Shown here piece by piece: positions 1 to 6,989 of a DNA stretch of 21,613 bases (position 1 is the first letter of the stretch; the number at the start of each line of letters is the position of its first letter). The stretch is from a virus: positions 1 through 21,613 of the IMG/VR virus record IMGVR_UViG_3300025138_008090; one strand, 5' to 3'. The position numbers and the translations under genes are program-made. The notes beneath the pieces are model-generated. The model was not told where the DNA came from and ran no database searches. It saw nothing but the letters and a program-made list of their open reading frames with translations.

Positions 1-225
1 ATCTGGTAAATCATATTTAAACTCTGACCAATTTATGAAGTGACCATTTTCAAATAACCACGGATAATTAAAAGTACTTATAAAACATTCACTACCTAAA
101 CTTCCCAATTCATGTGTGGGTGAATACGGAGTATCATCTGAAAATTTATAAGCTTGATTATCTTTAACATAGAATGAATCCATGTCATCAGTTCCTATAC
201 CATCAATTACCAATCCAAAGTTCAT
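1..225 (-). CDS. Hypothetical protein, truncated by the window edge
   Basis: An open frame starts with ATG at 225 and stays open for 75 codons to the edge of the window, so the C-terminus is missing. The start lies directly against the TAA stop of the upstream glycosyltransferase (226-228), the usual spacing for co-translated genes here. The visible N-terminus begins MNFGLVIDGIGTDDMDS and is acidic and aromatic, with no signal peptide or membrane segment. I do not recognise the family. Its place at the end of a glycosyltransferase cluster suggests a sugar- or methyl-transfer role, but that is only context. Confidence 0.6.
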   Translation of the reverse strand, partial: MNFGLVIDGIGTDDMDSFYVKDNQAYKFSDDTPYSPTHELGSLGSECFISTFNYPWLFENGHFINWSEFKYDLPD

Positions 226-894
226 TTATGATTTTCTACTTAACAACTCTCTGCTGAAATTGTCCATATAGAATTGATTTTGTTGTTCTTGTTTTTCTTT
301 TGTTTTTGGGTGATATAAACTCATCTCCTCCTGTGGTGGTAGGTGAGCGTAAGTTTTACATCCATCTATAAACTCATGTAGTGGTCTTGTCCATCTAATA
401 TCTTTGTGATTACGAAAAACTCTTGCTTGATAATCAGGATAATTCACCCAACCTTTTTCTGATATTTTCCAACCCCATCTTTTAACATCTTCATCAGTAA
501 ATCCATCAACAGTATTTACTCGTGGTATCCAAACCAAATCAACACCCTCATTCATTTCTAATATTCTTTTAATTTGTACTACTAAAAAATTATGTGGATA
601 CTCGTCAGCATCTATATGGAAAATGTAGTCACCTGTGGAGTTCTCTATAACCGAATTCTTTTGAGTTGCAAAATCACCATCGAGTTTTCTCTGATAAATC
701 TTAATAGTTTTCGTGTGTCCGTATTGTTGTGTCCAACTATCCAATACAAACCTAACTGCATCATCCTCACCATTTGTATCATCGACACAAATTACTATTT
801 CATCTTCATCACCTGATTTATGAATCAGTACTTCTAATAACTTATTTAATTCATCAGCCTCATTATGAACTGTGATACCATAACTAATTTTCAC
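226..894 (-). CDS. Family 2 glycosyltransferase (GT-A fold)
   Basis: This 222-residue protein looks like a GT2 nucleotide-sugar transferase. The N-terminus has the GT-A opening strand and helix (ISYGITVHNEADELNKLLE, from residue 3), then a VICVDD segment (about 34-39), FATQKN (about 75-80), and the metal-binding DxD as DADE (95-98) after GDYIFHI. It is shorter than many GT2 enzymes and ends about 120 residues after the DxD, with no membrane anchor. The start is GTG at 894, inside the end of the upstream gene (11-base overlap), which suggests coupled translation; no closer ATG is compatible with the fold. It sits with two GT4 enzymes. The acceptor (virion protein, modified base or host surface glycan) cannot be told from sequence. 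Confidence 0.85.
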   Translation of the reverse strand: MKISYGITVHNEADELNKLLEVLIHKSGDEDEIVICVDDTNGEDDAVRFVLDSWTQQYGHTKTIKIYQRKLDGDFATQKNSVIENSTGDYIFHIDADEYPHNFLVVQIKRILEMNEGVDLVWIPRVNTVDGFTDEDVKRWGWKISEKGWVNYPDYQARVFRNHKDIRWTRPLHEFIDGCKTYAHLPPQEEMSLYHPKTKEKQEQQNQFYMDNFSRELLSRKS

Positions 895-1348
895 TTAATA
901 ACTCTCTTAATCCTTTTGGTAATGATATTGGTTCTAAAAACACTGCTGATTTTTTAGCTTCTTTCCAATTATATGTCCTATACACAGAATGTTGATTTAC
1001 GTATCTTTTTATCTCTTTATAGACTCTTTGTTTAACTCCACGACTACCAACGTTTTTAATATTAATTCTGTAAATTTCGTCATCTCCACTTACAACTTGT
1101 ATTTCACCAACCCTTTCTAATAATTGTACTAAAATTGGTTTACTTTTAATAGTTGGAACACTACCGCGTTCCTCTAGTTTTAATCCTATCAAATGAAATG
1201 TTTTATTACCATCTTTTTTGGTATAAGGCATTTTTGGATTCATAACCAATAACGTAGTTAACGTTGAAAGTGTGCTATTACCTTTATAACGAAATGATAT
1301 AATGTCACCAGCTTCAACTTTACCCCAACTATATACTTGTTTAGCCAT
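884..1348 (-). CDS. Conserved-looking hypothetical phage protein
   Basis: A 154-residue protein that I do not recognise. The N-terminal half has short hydrophobic strands (AGDIISFRYKG at about 13-23, then TTLLVMNPKMPYT and HLIGLKLEE), which look like a small beta-barrel of SH3 type. The C-terminal part is basic and helical (KQRVYKEIKRYVNQHSVYRT), and the protein ends in a short Leu-rich helix. The ATG at 1348 overlaps the zinc-finger gene by 8 bases and the stop overlaps the glycosyltransferase start by 11, so it belongs to the same operon. No catalytic motif is visible. Confidence 0.7.
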   Translation of the reverse strand: MAKQVYSWGKVEAGDIISFRYKGNSTLSTLTTLLVMNPKMPYTKKDGNKTFHLIGLKLEERGSVPTIKSKPILVQLLERVGEIQVVSGDDEIYRINIKNVGSRGVKQRVYKEIKRYVNQHSVYRTYNWKEAKKSAVFLEPISLPKGLRELLSEN

Positions 1349-1787
1349 TACCCATATCCCTAGTTATTCCCATCAACTCACATGCTTTAAGAAATTCATA
1401 TTTACTGAATGTTTCTGCATTATCTACATCAAGTCTTTGGGTGTGGTTGTCATACACAGCACGTTCTTCTTTAGGAATATCTATAACCCTAGCGTACTTC
1501 CAAACATATTCTTTGGAATCTCCCTCTGGAAATATCATACCTAATTTACCCATATTAATCACAGATGGAAACCAAACTATGTTTCTTTCTTTGTCCTCAA
1601 ATTTAGATTCCCTTACCAACTTAGGAGATTTTTTAAGATTCTCTGTGAGTTTTAGACTTCCAATTTCATATCGAGAGTCACTCATAAATCCACAATGAAA
1701 ACAAAGATACGAACTAAAAGTTTCCTGTACCTCTTCAAAACATTGGTCTACATTAAAACAAATTGGACACGTTATTACTCTTTCCAT
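1341..1787 (-). CDS. Hypothetical protein with N-terminal zinc ribbon
   Basis: This 148-residue protein starts MERVITCPICFNVDQ and carries two CxxC knuckles, CPIC (about 7-10) and CFHC (about 29-32), spaced as in a treble-clef or ribbon zinc site. The remaining 110 residues have no motif I recognise; they contain aromatic strands (NIVWFPSVINMGKLGMIFP) and a charged C-terminal helix. The ATG at 1787 has AAGGTG just upstream and lies one base past the stop of the preceding GT4 gene. Its place among glycosyltransferases suggests either an accessory role there or an unrelated small regulatory protein. Confidence 0.7.
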   Translation of the reverse strand: MERVITCPICFNVDQCFEEVQETFSSYLCFHCGFMSDSRYEIGSLKLTENLKKSPKLVRESKFEDKERNIVWFPSVINMGKLGMIFPEGDSKEYVWKYARVIDIPKEERAVYDNHTQRLDVDNAETFSKYEFLKACELMGITRDMGNG

Positions 1788-1788
1788 A

Positions 1789-3120
1789 CTACACCTTCTT
1801 TAATTTAGGTAATTTTATTTTTGGAGCCTCTATCTCGTCAACTTTATTCAACTTCGGTAACTCCAATTGTATTTCTTCAGCAAACTCAGGAACATACTTG
1901 TCAAGTAAATTACCAAACTGCCTAGTCATCTCATCCAAAGAAAATTTTATCTTATTATAAGCAGTTAATTTCTTAGCACCAAGTGTATATTTTCTATAAT
2001 TCTTATATACATCTTTCATCTTAATAGATGCTTCTTGGTAGTTAACTGTAAACCATTTCATAGTATCCACATGAAAGTTATCTGGAAAAGAACCTTTTGG
2101 AACATCTGATAACGCTCCACCAAGTAAAACAGCATTTGGTTTTTTCAAGAAATCGGTATGACCACTCCAATCAGGAGCTATAACTGGTTTTCCACTTAAT
2201 GATGCTTCGAGTAATGGTCTACCAAAACCTTCACCATGTGTTAGTGATATGTGAGCTTTTACTTTAGGATGATTGTATAATTCATTAATTTCCTCATCCA
2301 TAAAGTCACCATGCATTAAATATATGTTTGGTAAATCTCCACTAACTGTAGCCTTGACTTCGTTAATTTTATTTAACATTGCTTCCCTATCCAATACAGA
2401 ATATCCTGCTCCACTTGTTTTCATAATCAAACCTGGTTTCTGTTTCAGATTCTTAAAGGTTTCACAGAATACCTTGATTAACATACCAGTATCTTTTCTG
2501 TCATTACCAAGTCCACCTTGTAACCAATGACCTACGTATAAAAAGTTAAATTTCTCTTCTACCTTATCCATCTCTTCTAAAAGACTTTTTGAAAACTCTT
2601 TAGTTGTTTTGTAAATTTTGGTATCTGCACCTTCAAATAAAACTTCTATTGGTTTTTCACAAGCCAACACACCAGTTTTTTCTTTTGTTCTATCATCCTG
2701 TATATCAAATTTGATAGTTTCTAATGTGTGCTTTACAAAGTTAGCTGGAACTATGTTCAAATCCATTTTGTTTACACCTTGTAACCACTCTGGATGACAC
2801 AACGTAGTTTCTAAACCAGCTGTAATACCTATGTTATACTTCCCAAACGTTTGAAACTCGGTTGGTATTACGATATGTATATGTAATTCTGGTTGTTTTG
2901 GTAAATTAGGTTCTGCTAATAACCTATCGATTATCATTTTATCATTTGGATCGTCCGTATGTAATGCATTCATTGGTGTATTACCCCACCTAACAGGCCA
3001 TATTTTTACATCATACTTATCTAATTTAATTAAAGCTCTACATATATCTCTACTATGTGCTCCATAACCACTTCTTGTTCCTACTGGTGCTGTAACCAAA
3101 CATACTGGTTTATAACTCAT
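1789..3120 (-). CDS. Group 1 (GT4-like) glycosyltransferase, GT-B fold
   Basis: This 443-residue protein has the two-domain layout of GT-B retaining glycosyltransferases. The N-terminal acceptor domain opens with VCLVTAPVGTRSGYGAHSRD (6-25), containing the glycine-rich turn. The C-terminal donor domain starts near FNFLYVGHW (191-199) and carries the nucleotide-sugar signature HGEGFGRPLLEASLSGKPVI (295-314), with the EX7E pair at E297 and E305. The last 40 residues are Lys/Pro/Glu-rich and probably a tail. The ATG at 3120 has AGAGG about 6 bases upstream. It follows a 41-residue microprotein and a second GT4 gene. Donor and acceptor sugars are unknown. Confidence 0.9.
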   Translation of the reverse strand: MSYKPVCLVTAPVGTRSGYGAHSRDICRALIKLDKYDVKIWPVRWGNTPMNALHTDDPNDKMIIDRLLAEPNLPKQPELHIHIVIPTEFQTFGKYNIGITAGLETTLCHPEWLQGVNKMDLNIVPANFVKHTLETIKFDIQDDRTKEKTGVLACEKPIEVLFEGADTKIYKTTKEFSKSLLEEMDKVEEKFNFLYVGHWLQGGLGNDRKDTGMLIKVFCETFKNLKQKPGLIMKTSGAGYSVLDREAMLNKINEVKATVSGDLPNIYLMHGDFMDEEINELYNHPKVKAHISLTHGEGFGRPLLEASLSGKPVIAPDWSGHTDFLKKPNAVLLGGALSDVPKGSFPDNFHVDTMKWFTVNYQEASIKMKDVYKNYRKYTLGAKKLTAYNKIKFSLDEMTRQFGNLLDKYVPEFAEEIQLELPKLNKVDEIEAPKIKLPKLKKV

Positions 3121-3130
3121 ATTCTACCTC

Positions 3131-3256
3131 TTATTTAAATGGTGATTCTAAAAACTTTGTCAAACCCTTGACAACCTTTGTCCAAAAAATATCTTCCGAA
3201 CCTCTAAAGTTACCAACTATATTCTTTCTTCTTACAGTTTTCTGTACTCTTGGCAT
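3131..3256 (-). CDS. Basic 41-residue microprotein between two glycosyltransferases
   Basis: A short open frame fills the gap between the two GT4 genes. It begins MPRVQKTVRRKNIVGNFRGS and ends at TAA (3131-3133). A textbook Shine-Dalgarno AGGAGG lies five bases before the ATG and overlaps the TAG stop of the upstream glycosyltransferase (3266-3268). That is among the strongest ribosome binding sites in the window, which argues the frame is translated. The N-terminal half is strongly basic; the C-terminal half is amphipathic (DIFWTKVVKGLTKFLESPFK). It may bind nucleic acid or a membrane surface, or be an accessory peptide for the flanking enzymes. No homologue is recognised. Confidence 0.65.
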   Translation of the reverse strand: MPRVQKTVRRKNIVGNFRGSEDIFWTKVVKGLTKFLESPFK

Positions 3257-3265
3257 ATTATCCTC

Positions 3266-4657
3266 CTATGCTTTAAACATTGTATAACGTTTTCTTGGTT
3301 TCCATTTATCAAATGCAGTATTCATGTGGTCTATAAAATTTTGTGACATAGCTGTAGAGGACATCATAGCATCATCACTCATAACAAACTCATGACCTAA
3401 CTTACCACACTCTTCTCTTTTATCTTTGTCCATATCATACCACTCTTTGATAGCATCAGCAACATCATCAAACCTACATCTATCATCAAATATATATGGT
3501 GTTGGTATTGAACCTGCTAACGACCTATTGGATGGCCATACTGGTTTACACCATTCACCCCAAGTCAAATCAGGATGGTCTTTCCATTTTCTATCATCGT
3601 GAAATGATTGTATCTCTGTATACTGTTCATGAGTAACGTGTTTACCGTTTAGTTTAAATCCAACTTGGTCTTGTAACCCACCTGTAACATTTACAATTAT
3701 CGGTGTACCGGCCATCAGAGACTCACAAGTTCCCAATCCAAATCCCTCATTGGAAGCCATATTGAGTGTAACATCAGCTATATTATATAAACAATTTAAT
3801 TGATTTGGTTCTACTTTTTTATCACTAAAATATACCCTATAATCTGGAGCTAATACATTAGCAACAACTGGTAAATCTGTACCATTATTATCTGTTGGTT
3901 GTGTGTGCATTATCAATGCACATTTATCAGCTTCCTCTTTAGGTAACATATCACAGAATGTTTTAAATGCCAAGACAACATCACCAGGATTTTTACGGCG
4001 AATATTTCTGTTATTGTAAAAAACTACGAAGTCAACTTTATTATCTATCTCAAGTTGTCTCCTCATTTCTGTCATTAATTTTTGGTCATCGTCAAATGGG
4101 GATACGGGTTTGAAAAAAGTATCACTCACACCATGTGGTAAATAGGTACAATCCCAATCTGTACGAGGTTTTTGTTTTGCAACTTCCTTTACAATAGCTA
4201 CAGTTTGTTTTGATATGTTCATTATCAAATCAGAACACTCATAAAAGAACTCATTGTACTGTGGTGCTGGCCAATCATCCCAAATGTTGTAATAGAATAT
4301 AGGAATATTTTGTCTAATCTCATGTTCCATTTCATACAACCAACCCCAAAATCTTGGATCAGTATAATGAAGTATAGCGTCAGGTTTTTCCCTCGACATT
4401 ATTTCTCTAACTACTTCTTGATTACCATATCCGTCTATAGGATATATTGTCAATTTTGCATCTTCTACACCTGTCTGTTCAGCACAAACAGCGTCCATAT
4501 TAACAACCTTACCAGTCTCAGGATGTTTTATAGCACCACCCAGCTGAACCCAATCATACTGTTTCAACGTTCCCATTACGAACTCTTTTGACATTGTGCC
4601 AACACCAGATGACATTCTTAAATCATCTGATAATAGTAAAATCTTTTTCTTAGCCAT
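3266..4657 (-). CDS. Group 1 (GT4-like) glycosyltransferase, GT-B fold
   Basis: This 463-residue protein is a second GT-B enzyme. It opens with a strand and glycine-rich turn (ILLLSDDLRMSSGVGTMSKE, 6-25). The donor half begins near VDFVVFYNNRNIRRKNPGD (208-226) and has the GT4 signature NEGFGLGTCESLMAGTPIIV (303-322), with the EX7E glutamates at E304 and E312. The ATG at 4657 has AGAGGG six bases upstream, and those bases directly follow the stop of the preceding microprotein. It differs clearly from the downstream 443-residue enzyme (different start, no Lys-rich tail), so the pair are not a recent duplication. Together they suggest two sequential sugar additions, on an unknown acceptor. Confidence 0.9.
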   Translation of the reverse strand: MAKKKILLLSDDLRMSSGVGTMSKEFVMGTLKQYDWVQLGGAIKHPETGKVVNMDAVCAEQTGVEDAKLTIYPIDGYGNQEVVREIMSREKPDAILHYTDPRFWGWLYEMEHEIRQNIPIFYYNIWDDWPAPQYNEFFYECSDLIMNISKQTVAIVKEVAKQKPRTDWDCTYLPHGVSDTFFKPVSPFDDDQKLMTEMRRQLEIDNKVDFVVFYNNRNIRRKNPGDVVLAFKTFCDMLPKEEADKCALIMHTQPTDNNGTDLPVVANVLAPDYRVYFSDKKVEPNQLNCLYNIADVTLNMASNEGFGLGTCESLMAGTPIIVNVTGGLQDQVGFKLNGKHVTHEQYTEIQSFHDDRKWKDHPDLTWGEWCKPVWPSNRSLAGSIPTPYIFDDRCRFDDVADAIKEWYDMDKDKREECGKLGHEFVMSDDAMMSSTAMSQNFIDHMNTAFDKWKPRKRYTMFKA

Positions 4658-4666
4658 ATAACCCTC

Positions 4667-4843
4667 TTAATCGTTTAATAGTTGTTTTTCTTTTTTTGGA
4701 AAGTTAGAAGTTATTCTTTCTAATACTTCTATAATTTTTAACTGAGTTTCTTCCATTTTACTCAACATGGTAATAATCTTATGTTCCATGTGGTATTGAT
4801 TGTCACTCATCTTTTGAATATTCTGTTCTGTTTTTTTCATCAT
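4667..4843 (-). CDS. 58-residue coiled-coil microprotein
   Basis: The frame starts at ATG 4843 (MMKKTEQNIQKMSDNQYHME) and ends at TAA 4667-4669. Its start overlaps the TGA stop of the upstream ribbon-helix-helix gene in the four-base ATGA arrangement, and GGGAG lies six bases upstream, both good signs of translation. A heptad-like pattern (KIITMLSKMEETQLKIIEVLERI, residues 22-44) predicts one long amphipathic helix or coiled coil, followed by a basic tail. It may oligomerise or partner the adjacent small protein. Function unknown. Confidence 0.6.
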   Translation of the reverse strand: MMKKTEQNIQKMSDNQYHMEHKIITMLSKMEETQLKIIEVLERITSNFPKKEKQLLND

Positions 4844-5034
4844 AACCTACTCCCACTTACCTTTAAATTTTGATATTCATGTATTTGTGATTTAAATTCC
4901 TTATCTATTAGATAAAGATCCATTGAACGGTTTACCAATTTTTGTAACGTAAATTCATCAGACAAAGCACTGTGTTTAAATTTCTTGTACAAATCTTGTA
5001 ATATTTTTACCGATGTTAACTTGTATTCATTCAT
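4840..5034 (-). CDS. Ribbon-helix-helix-like small protein, possible transcription regulator
   Basis: This 64-residue protein has an N-terminal short strand followed by two helices (YKLTSVKILQDLYKKFKHSA, then FTLQKLVNRSMDLYLIDKEF). This matches the ribbon-helix-helix (CopG/Arc-like) pattern: a beta strand inserting in the DNA groove and a dimerising helix pair. The family assignment comes from this pattern only. The ATG at 5034 has AAGGAG five bases upstream. A perfect 10-bp inverted repeat (5044-5073) sits just before the ribosome binding site, where an autoregulatory operator would be expected. It is followed by the coiled-coil microprotein with a four-base overlap. Confidence 0.65.
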   Translation of the reverse strand: MNEYKLTSVKILQDLYKKFKHSALSDEFTLQKLVNRSMDLYLIDKEFKSQIHEYQNLKVSGSRL

Positions 5035-5043
5035 AATAACTCC

Positions 5044-5073
5044 TTAATATATACATATATAAATATATATTAA
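5044..5073. promoter_or_regulatory. Perfect 10-bp inverted repeat upstream of the RHH-like gene (candidate operator)
   Basis: ttaatatata at 5044-5053 and tatatattaa at 5064-5073 are exact reverse complements separated by 10 bases. The element occupies the whole gap between the SLOG gene stop and the ribosome binding site of the RHH-like gene. AT-only palindromes arise easily in AT-rich DNA, so the arm length and position are the main support. Its centre (5047-5061) shares a 15-base string with the leader of the sliding clamp gene. Confidence 0.4.
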
Positions 5074-5483
5074 TTAAGTATTTTAACCATTTTTTTTAAT
5101 TTTTCAGCGTATCCAATTGTATTCATAGTACCTCTTGATTCGACTCCATCTGGTATAAATGCAATTATTATATTACAGTACTCAGCTAACTGTTTATTTC
5201 TTTTAAAGTAATTAGTAATATAATATGGTTTATTATAATGATTAGCTGATAACTTACAATGCATATTGTGACTATAGTGTGATGGTGGAAACTCTACATA
5301 GTCCATATCAAATTCAAGAGCAATCTTCTTAGCATATCCATCAGCTCCCTCTTTCTGCCCACCACTAACTATTTCTACTTCATCATTATACTTTGTCTTT
5401 ATTTCAAATATTAAATCTTTTATCTTTTTTTTATCAGTATAACCTCTACTACCAACTATACCTATTTTAATCTTCGTAGTCAT
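5070..5483 (-). CDS. SLOG-superfamily (YspA/DUF2493-like) nucleotide-binding protein
   Basis: This 137-residue protein has the Rossmann-like layout of the SLOG superfamily. It shows an N-terminal strand and turn KIGIVGSRGYTD (6-17), a glycine motif SGGQKEGADGYAKKIALE (about 40-57), and a C-terminal IIAFIPDGVESRGTMNTIGY (about 106-125) resembling the family's phosphate-binding GT/E loop. SLOG proteins bind or process nucleotide-derived ligands, and many work in stress signalling or phage-host conflict; the ligand here is unknown. The ATG at 5483 overlaps the upstream gene by 17 bases, and an AAGG lies unusually close to it, so translation is probably coupled. Confidence 0.75.
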   Translation of the reverse strand: MTTKIKIGIVGSRGYTDKKKIKDLIFEIKTKYNDEVEIVSGGQKEGADGYAKKIALEFDMDYVEFPPSHYSHNMHCKLSANHYNKPYYITNYFKRNKQLAEYCNIIIAFIPDGVESRGTMNTIGYAEKLKKMVKILN

Positions 5484-5889
5484 TCCTTTTTTGTCTTTTA
5501 TTTGGTTTGTCTGTAGTGATAAATTTTACACAAGCATATAATTGATTTAAACCTTCTACAATCTGAGAATTATTTGTGTATTCATATTTAAATCTATATC
5601 GTTTATTATCCGTAACACCCTTTGGAACTATATCGTAAAATATAAATTCTCCATGATGTACTTTAGAATTCTGTGTTACCTTTGTCCTAAAGTGTAATTT
5701 ATTTTCCCATTTAAGTAAAAATTTTTTTAAATCATTTGGATTTATTTCATCATTTTCATACCACAAATGTAATAAAATAATTGCTCGTAAATCACTATGA
5801 GTTTTATTTATCATTTCCATAATTCCATCTTCATTATCAGTATTTATAAAATCTGATAATTTCATTCGTACACACATAGTTGATGCCAT
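5467..5889 (-). CDS. Hypothetical protein
   Basis: A 140-residue protein I do not recognise. It has an N-terminal helical part with HSDLRAIILLHLWYENDEIN (about 30-49), a central beta-rich stretch (KLHFRTKVTQNSKVHHGEFI), and a basic C-terminal tail (TTDKPNKRQKRNDYED). No signal peptide, metal site or catalytic motif is visible. The ATG at 5889 overlaps the upstream nuclease stop by one base (TAATG) and has GGAG seven bases upstream, so the start is well supported. It is co-translated with the nuclease before it and the SLOG protein after it. Confidence 0.65.
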   Translation of the reverse strand: MASTMCVRMKLSDFINTDNEDGIMEMINKTHSDLRAIILLHLWYENDEINPNDLKKFLLKWENKLHFRTKVTQNSKVHHGEFIFYDIVPKGVTDNKRYRFKYEYTNNSQIVEGLNQLYACVKFITTDKPNKRQKRNDYED

Positions 5890-6752
5890 TATTTTACTCC
5901 TGAGTCACAATGTTTGGTTTGGTTAAATTCACACCATTTACAATTTTTCTTTGAAGGTCTTTTTATATAAGTATGTTTTGTGTTATGTTCACCATCAGAA
6001 AAAGATTCACCTATAAATTGATTTAAGTTATTCATAACCTTATTAACTGATGGTTTGCCACTAGCGGGACTAAAGGTTTGGACTCTTCGTTGTGGAAAAT
6101 CTACTTTCGTATACAGTTTTCTTTTAACAATAAAATACTCTACGTCAATCTTATCAAGTGATATATTTTTTTCAGCTCCATAAAATTGTTTATACAATAG
6201 TAATTGGTCTGTCTTATTCTTATCCAATTTCTGATATTTATTCCAGCCCATAGTGGATGTCTTTATATCTATAATCTTATATCTATCTTTAAACGTATCA
6301 TATATTACCACATCCATATAACCAATAAATTTAATTCCATTTGGCAAATCATAATTTATAGGAACTTCTATACCCACCAATTCATAGTTCTTCTTACTAA
6401 AGTAATTAGCCCTCTTCTTCTTAAACCACTCTAATATCAGTAATCCATGTTGGTAAAACTCTTCCATATCATCTTGTTTACAGAACTCAACACCACCATT
6501 CTTTTCCATTATAGTAGTGTAATTATGTTTCATTCTATGTAATAACATTTTTTCCAATGGTAGTGCATCAGCCATCTTAATTGTATCATTATACATTACT
6601 GTGAGATATGTCTGTAATACTTCATGCATAGAAGTACCAAACATGGTGTGGATACTATCTGTAAATTTACTTAGTTTATCAATGTAATTTAACTTCCACT
6701 TATATGGACAAGTTACCCATTGATTATACTGACTATAACTTATTCTTTTCAT
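5889..6752 (-). CDS. PD-(D/E)XK nuclease of Cas4/RecB type with four-cysteine Fe-S site
   Basis: This 287-residue protein is a RecB-family exonuclease-like enzyme. From the ATG at 6752: SYSQYNQWVTCPYKWKLNY (5-23) with C15; GTSMHEVLQ with H43 (motif I); GYMDVV with D147; IDIKTS with D162 and K164, the metal-binding catalytic core; Q183 follows. The C-terminus carries CKWCEFNQTKHC (C271, C274, C282), which with C15 completes the four-cysteine Fe-S cluster arrangement of Cas4 and AddB. The open frame extends to a TTG at 6788, but ATG 6752 is preferred because it overlaps the TAA of the upstream microprotein (TAATG) and follows AAGGTGG. No CRISPR locus is near, so a role in DNA recombination or replication is more likely than adaptation. 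Confidence 0.88.
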   Translation of the reverse strand: MKRISYSQYNQWVTCPYKWKLNYIDKLSKFTDSIHTMFGTSMHEVLQTYLTVMYNDTIKMADALPLEKMLLHRMKHNYTTIMEKNGGVEFCKQDDMEEFYQHGLLILEWFKKKRANYFSKKNYELVGIEVPINYDLPNGIKFIGYMDVVIYDTFKDRYKIIDIKTSTMGWNKYQKLDKNKTDQLLLYKQFYGAEKNISLDKIDVEYFIVKRKLYTKVDFPQRRVQTFSPASGKPSVNKVMNNLNQFIGESFSDGEHNTKHTYIKRPSKKNCKWCEFNQTKHCDSGVK

Positions 6753-6871
6753 TAATCCATCCACCTTCCGTGTTTTAATAGATGCCAAGTTCTATGTTTG
6801 AACATCTCCAATAACAAACCAAACAATGTGTCCGATTCATAAATACCAGCGTTACACTCATATCTATACAT
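6752..6871 (-). CDS. 39-residue microprotein overlapping the nuclease start
   Basis: A short frame begins at ATG 6871 (MYRYECNAGIYESDTLFGLL) and ends at a TAA that shares one base with the nuclease ATG at 6752. AAAGGT lies about seven bases before the start. It overlaps the previous microprotein by eight bases. This unbroken chain of stop/start overlaps is the main evidence that it is translated. The sequence is aromatic- and histidine-rich, ending TWHLLKHGRWMD. Function unknown. Confidence 0.55.
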   Translation of the reverse strand: MYRYECNAGIYESDTLFGLLLEMFKHRTWHLLKHGRWMD

Positions 6872-6989
6872 CTTTTTTACCTTTAGTATCTCTTAACCAA
6901 TTTATGTAATGTCTAATCTTACCACCCAATTCCATATCATTAGGTGTTTCTTTTACCATTCTTTCTATTATCTTTAATGGTGATTTCAT
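6864..6989 (-). CDS. 41-residue basic microprotein
   Basis: A short frame starts at ATG 6989, overlapping by one base the TAA of the upstream Nmad1-like gene (TAATG), and ends at TAG 6864-6866 inside the next microprotein. It reads MKSPLKIIERMVKETPNDME followed by a basic helical tail (KIRHYINWLRDTKGKKD). The overlaps at both ends suggest coupled translation. The layout of two short helices with basic residues suggests a nucleic-acid- or protein-binding peptide, but no family is recognised. Confidence 0.55.
   Translation of the reverse strand: MKSPLKIIERMVKETPNDMELGGKIRHYINWLRDTKGKKDV

Noticed and set aside
6753-6788. Extended nuclease N-terminus starting at TTG 6788
   Set aside because: The ATG at 6752 has a ribosome site, overlaps the upstream microprotein stop, and begins right before the family's conserved SYSQYNQW region.
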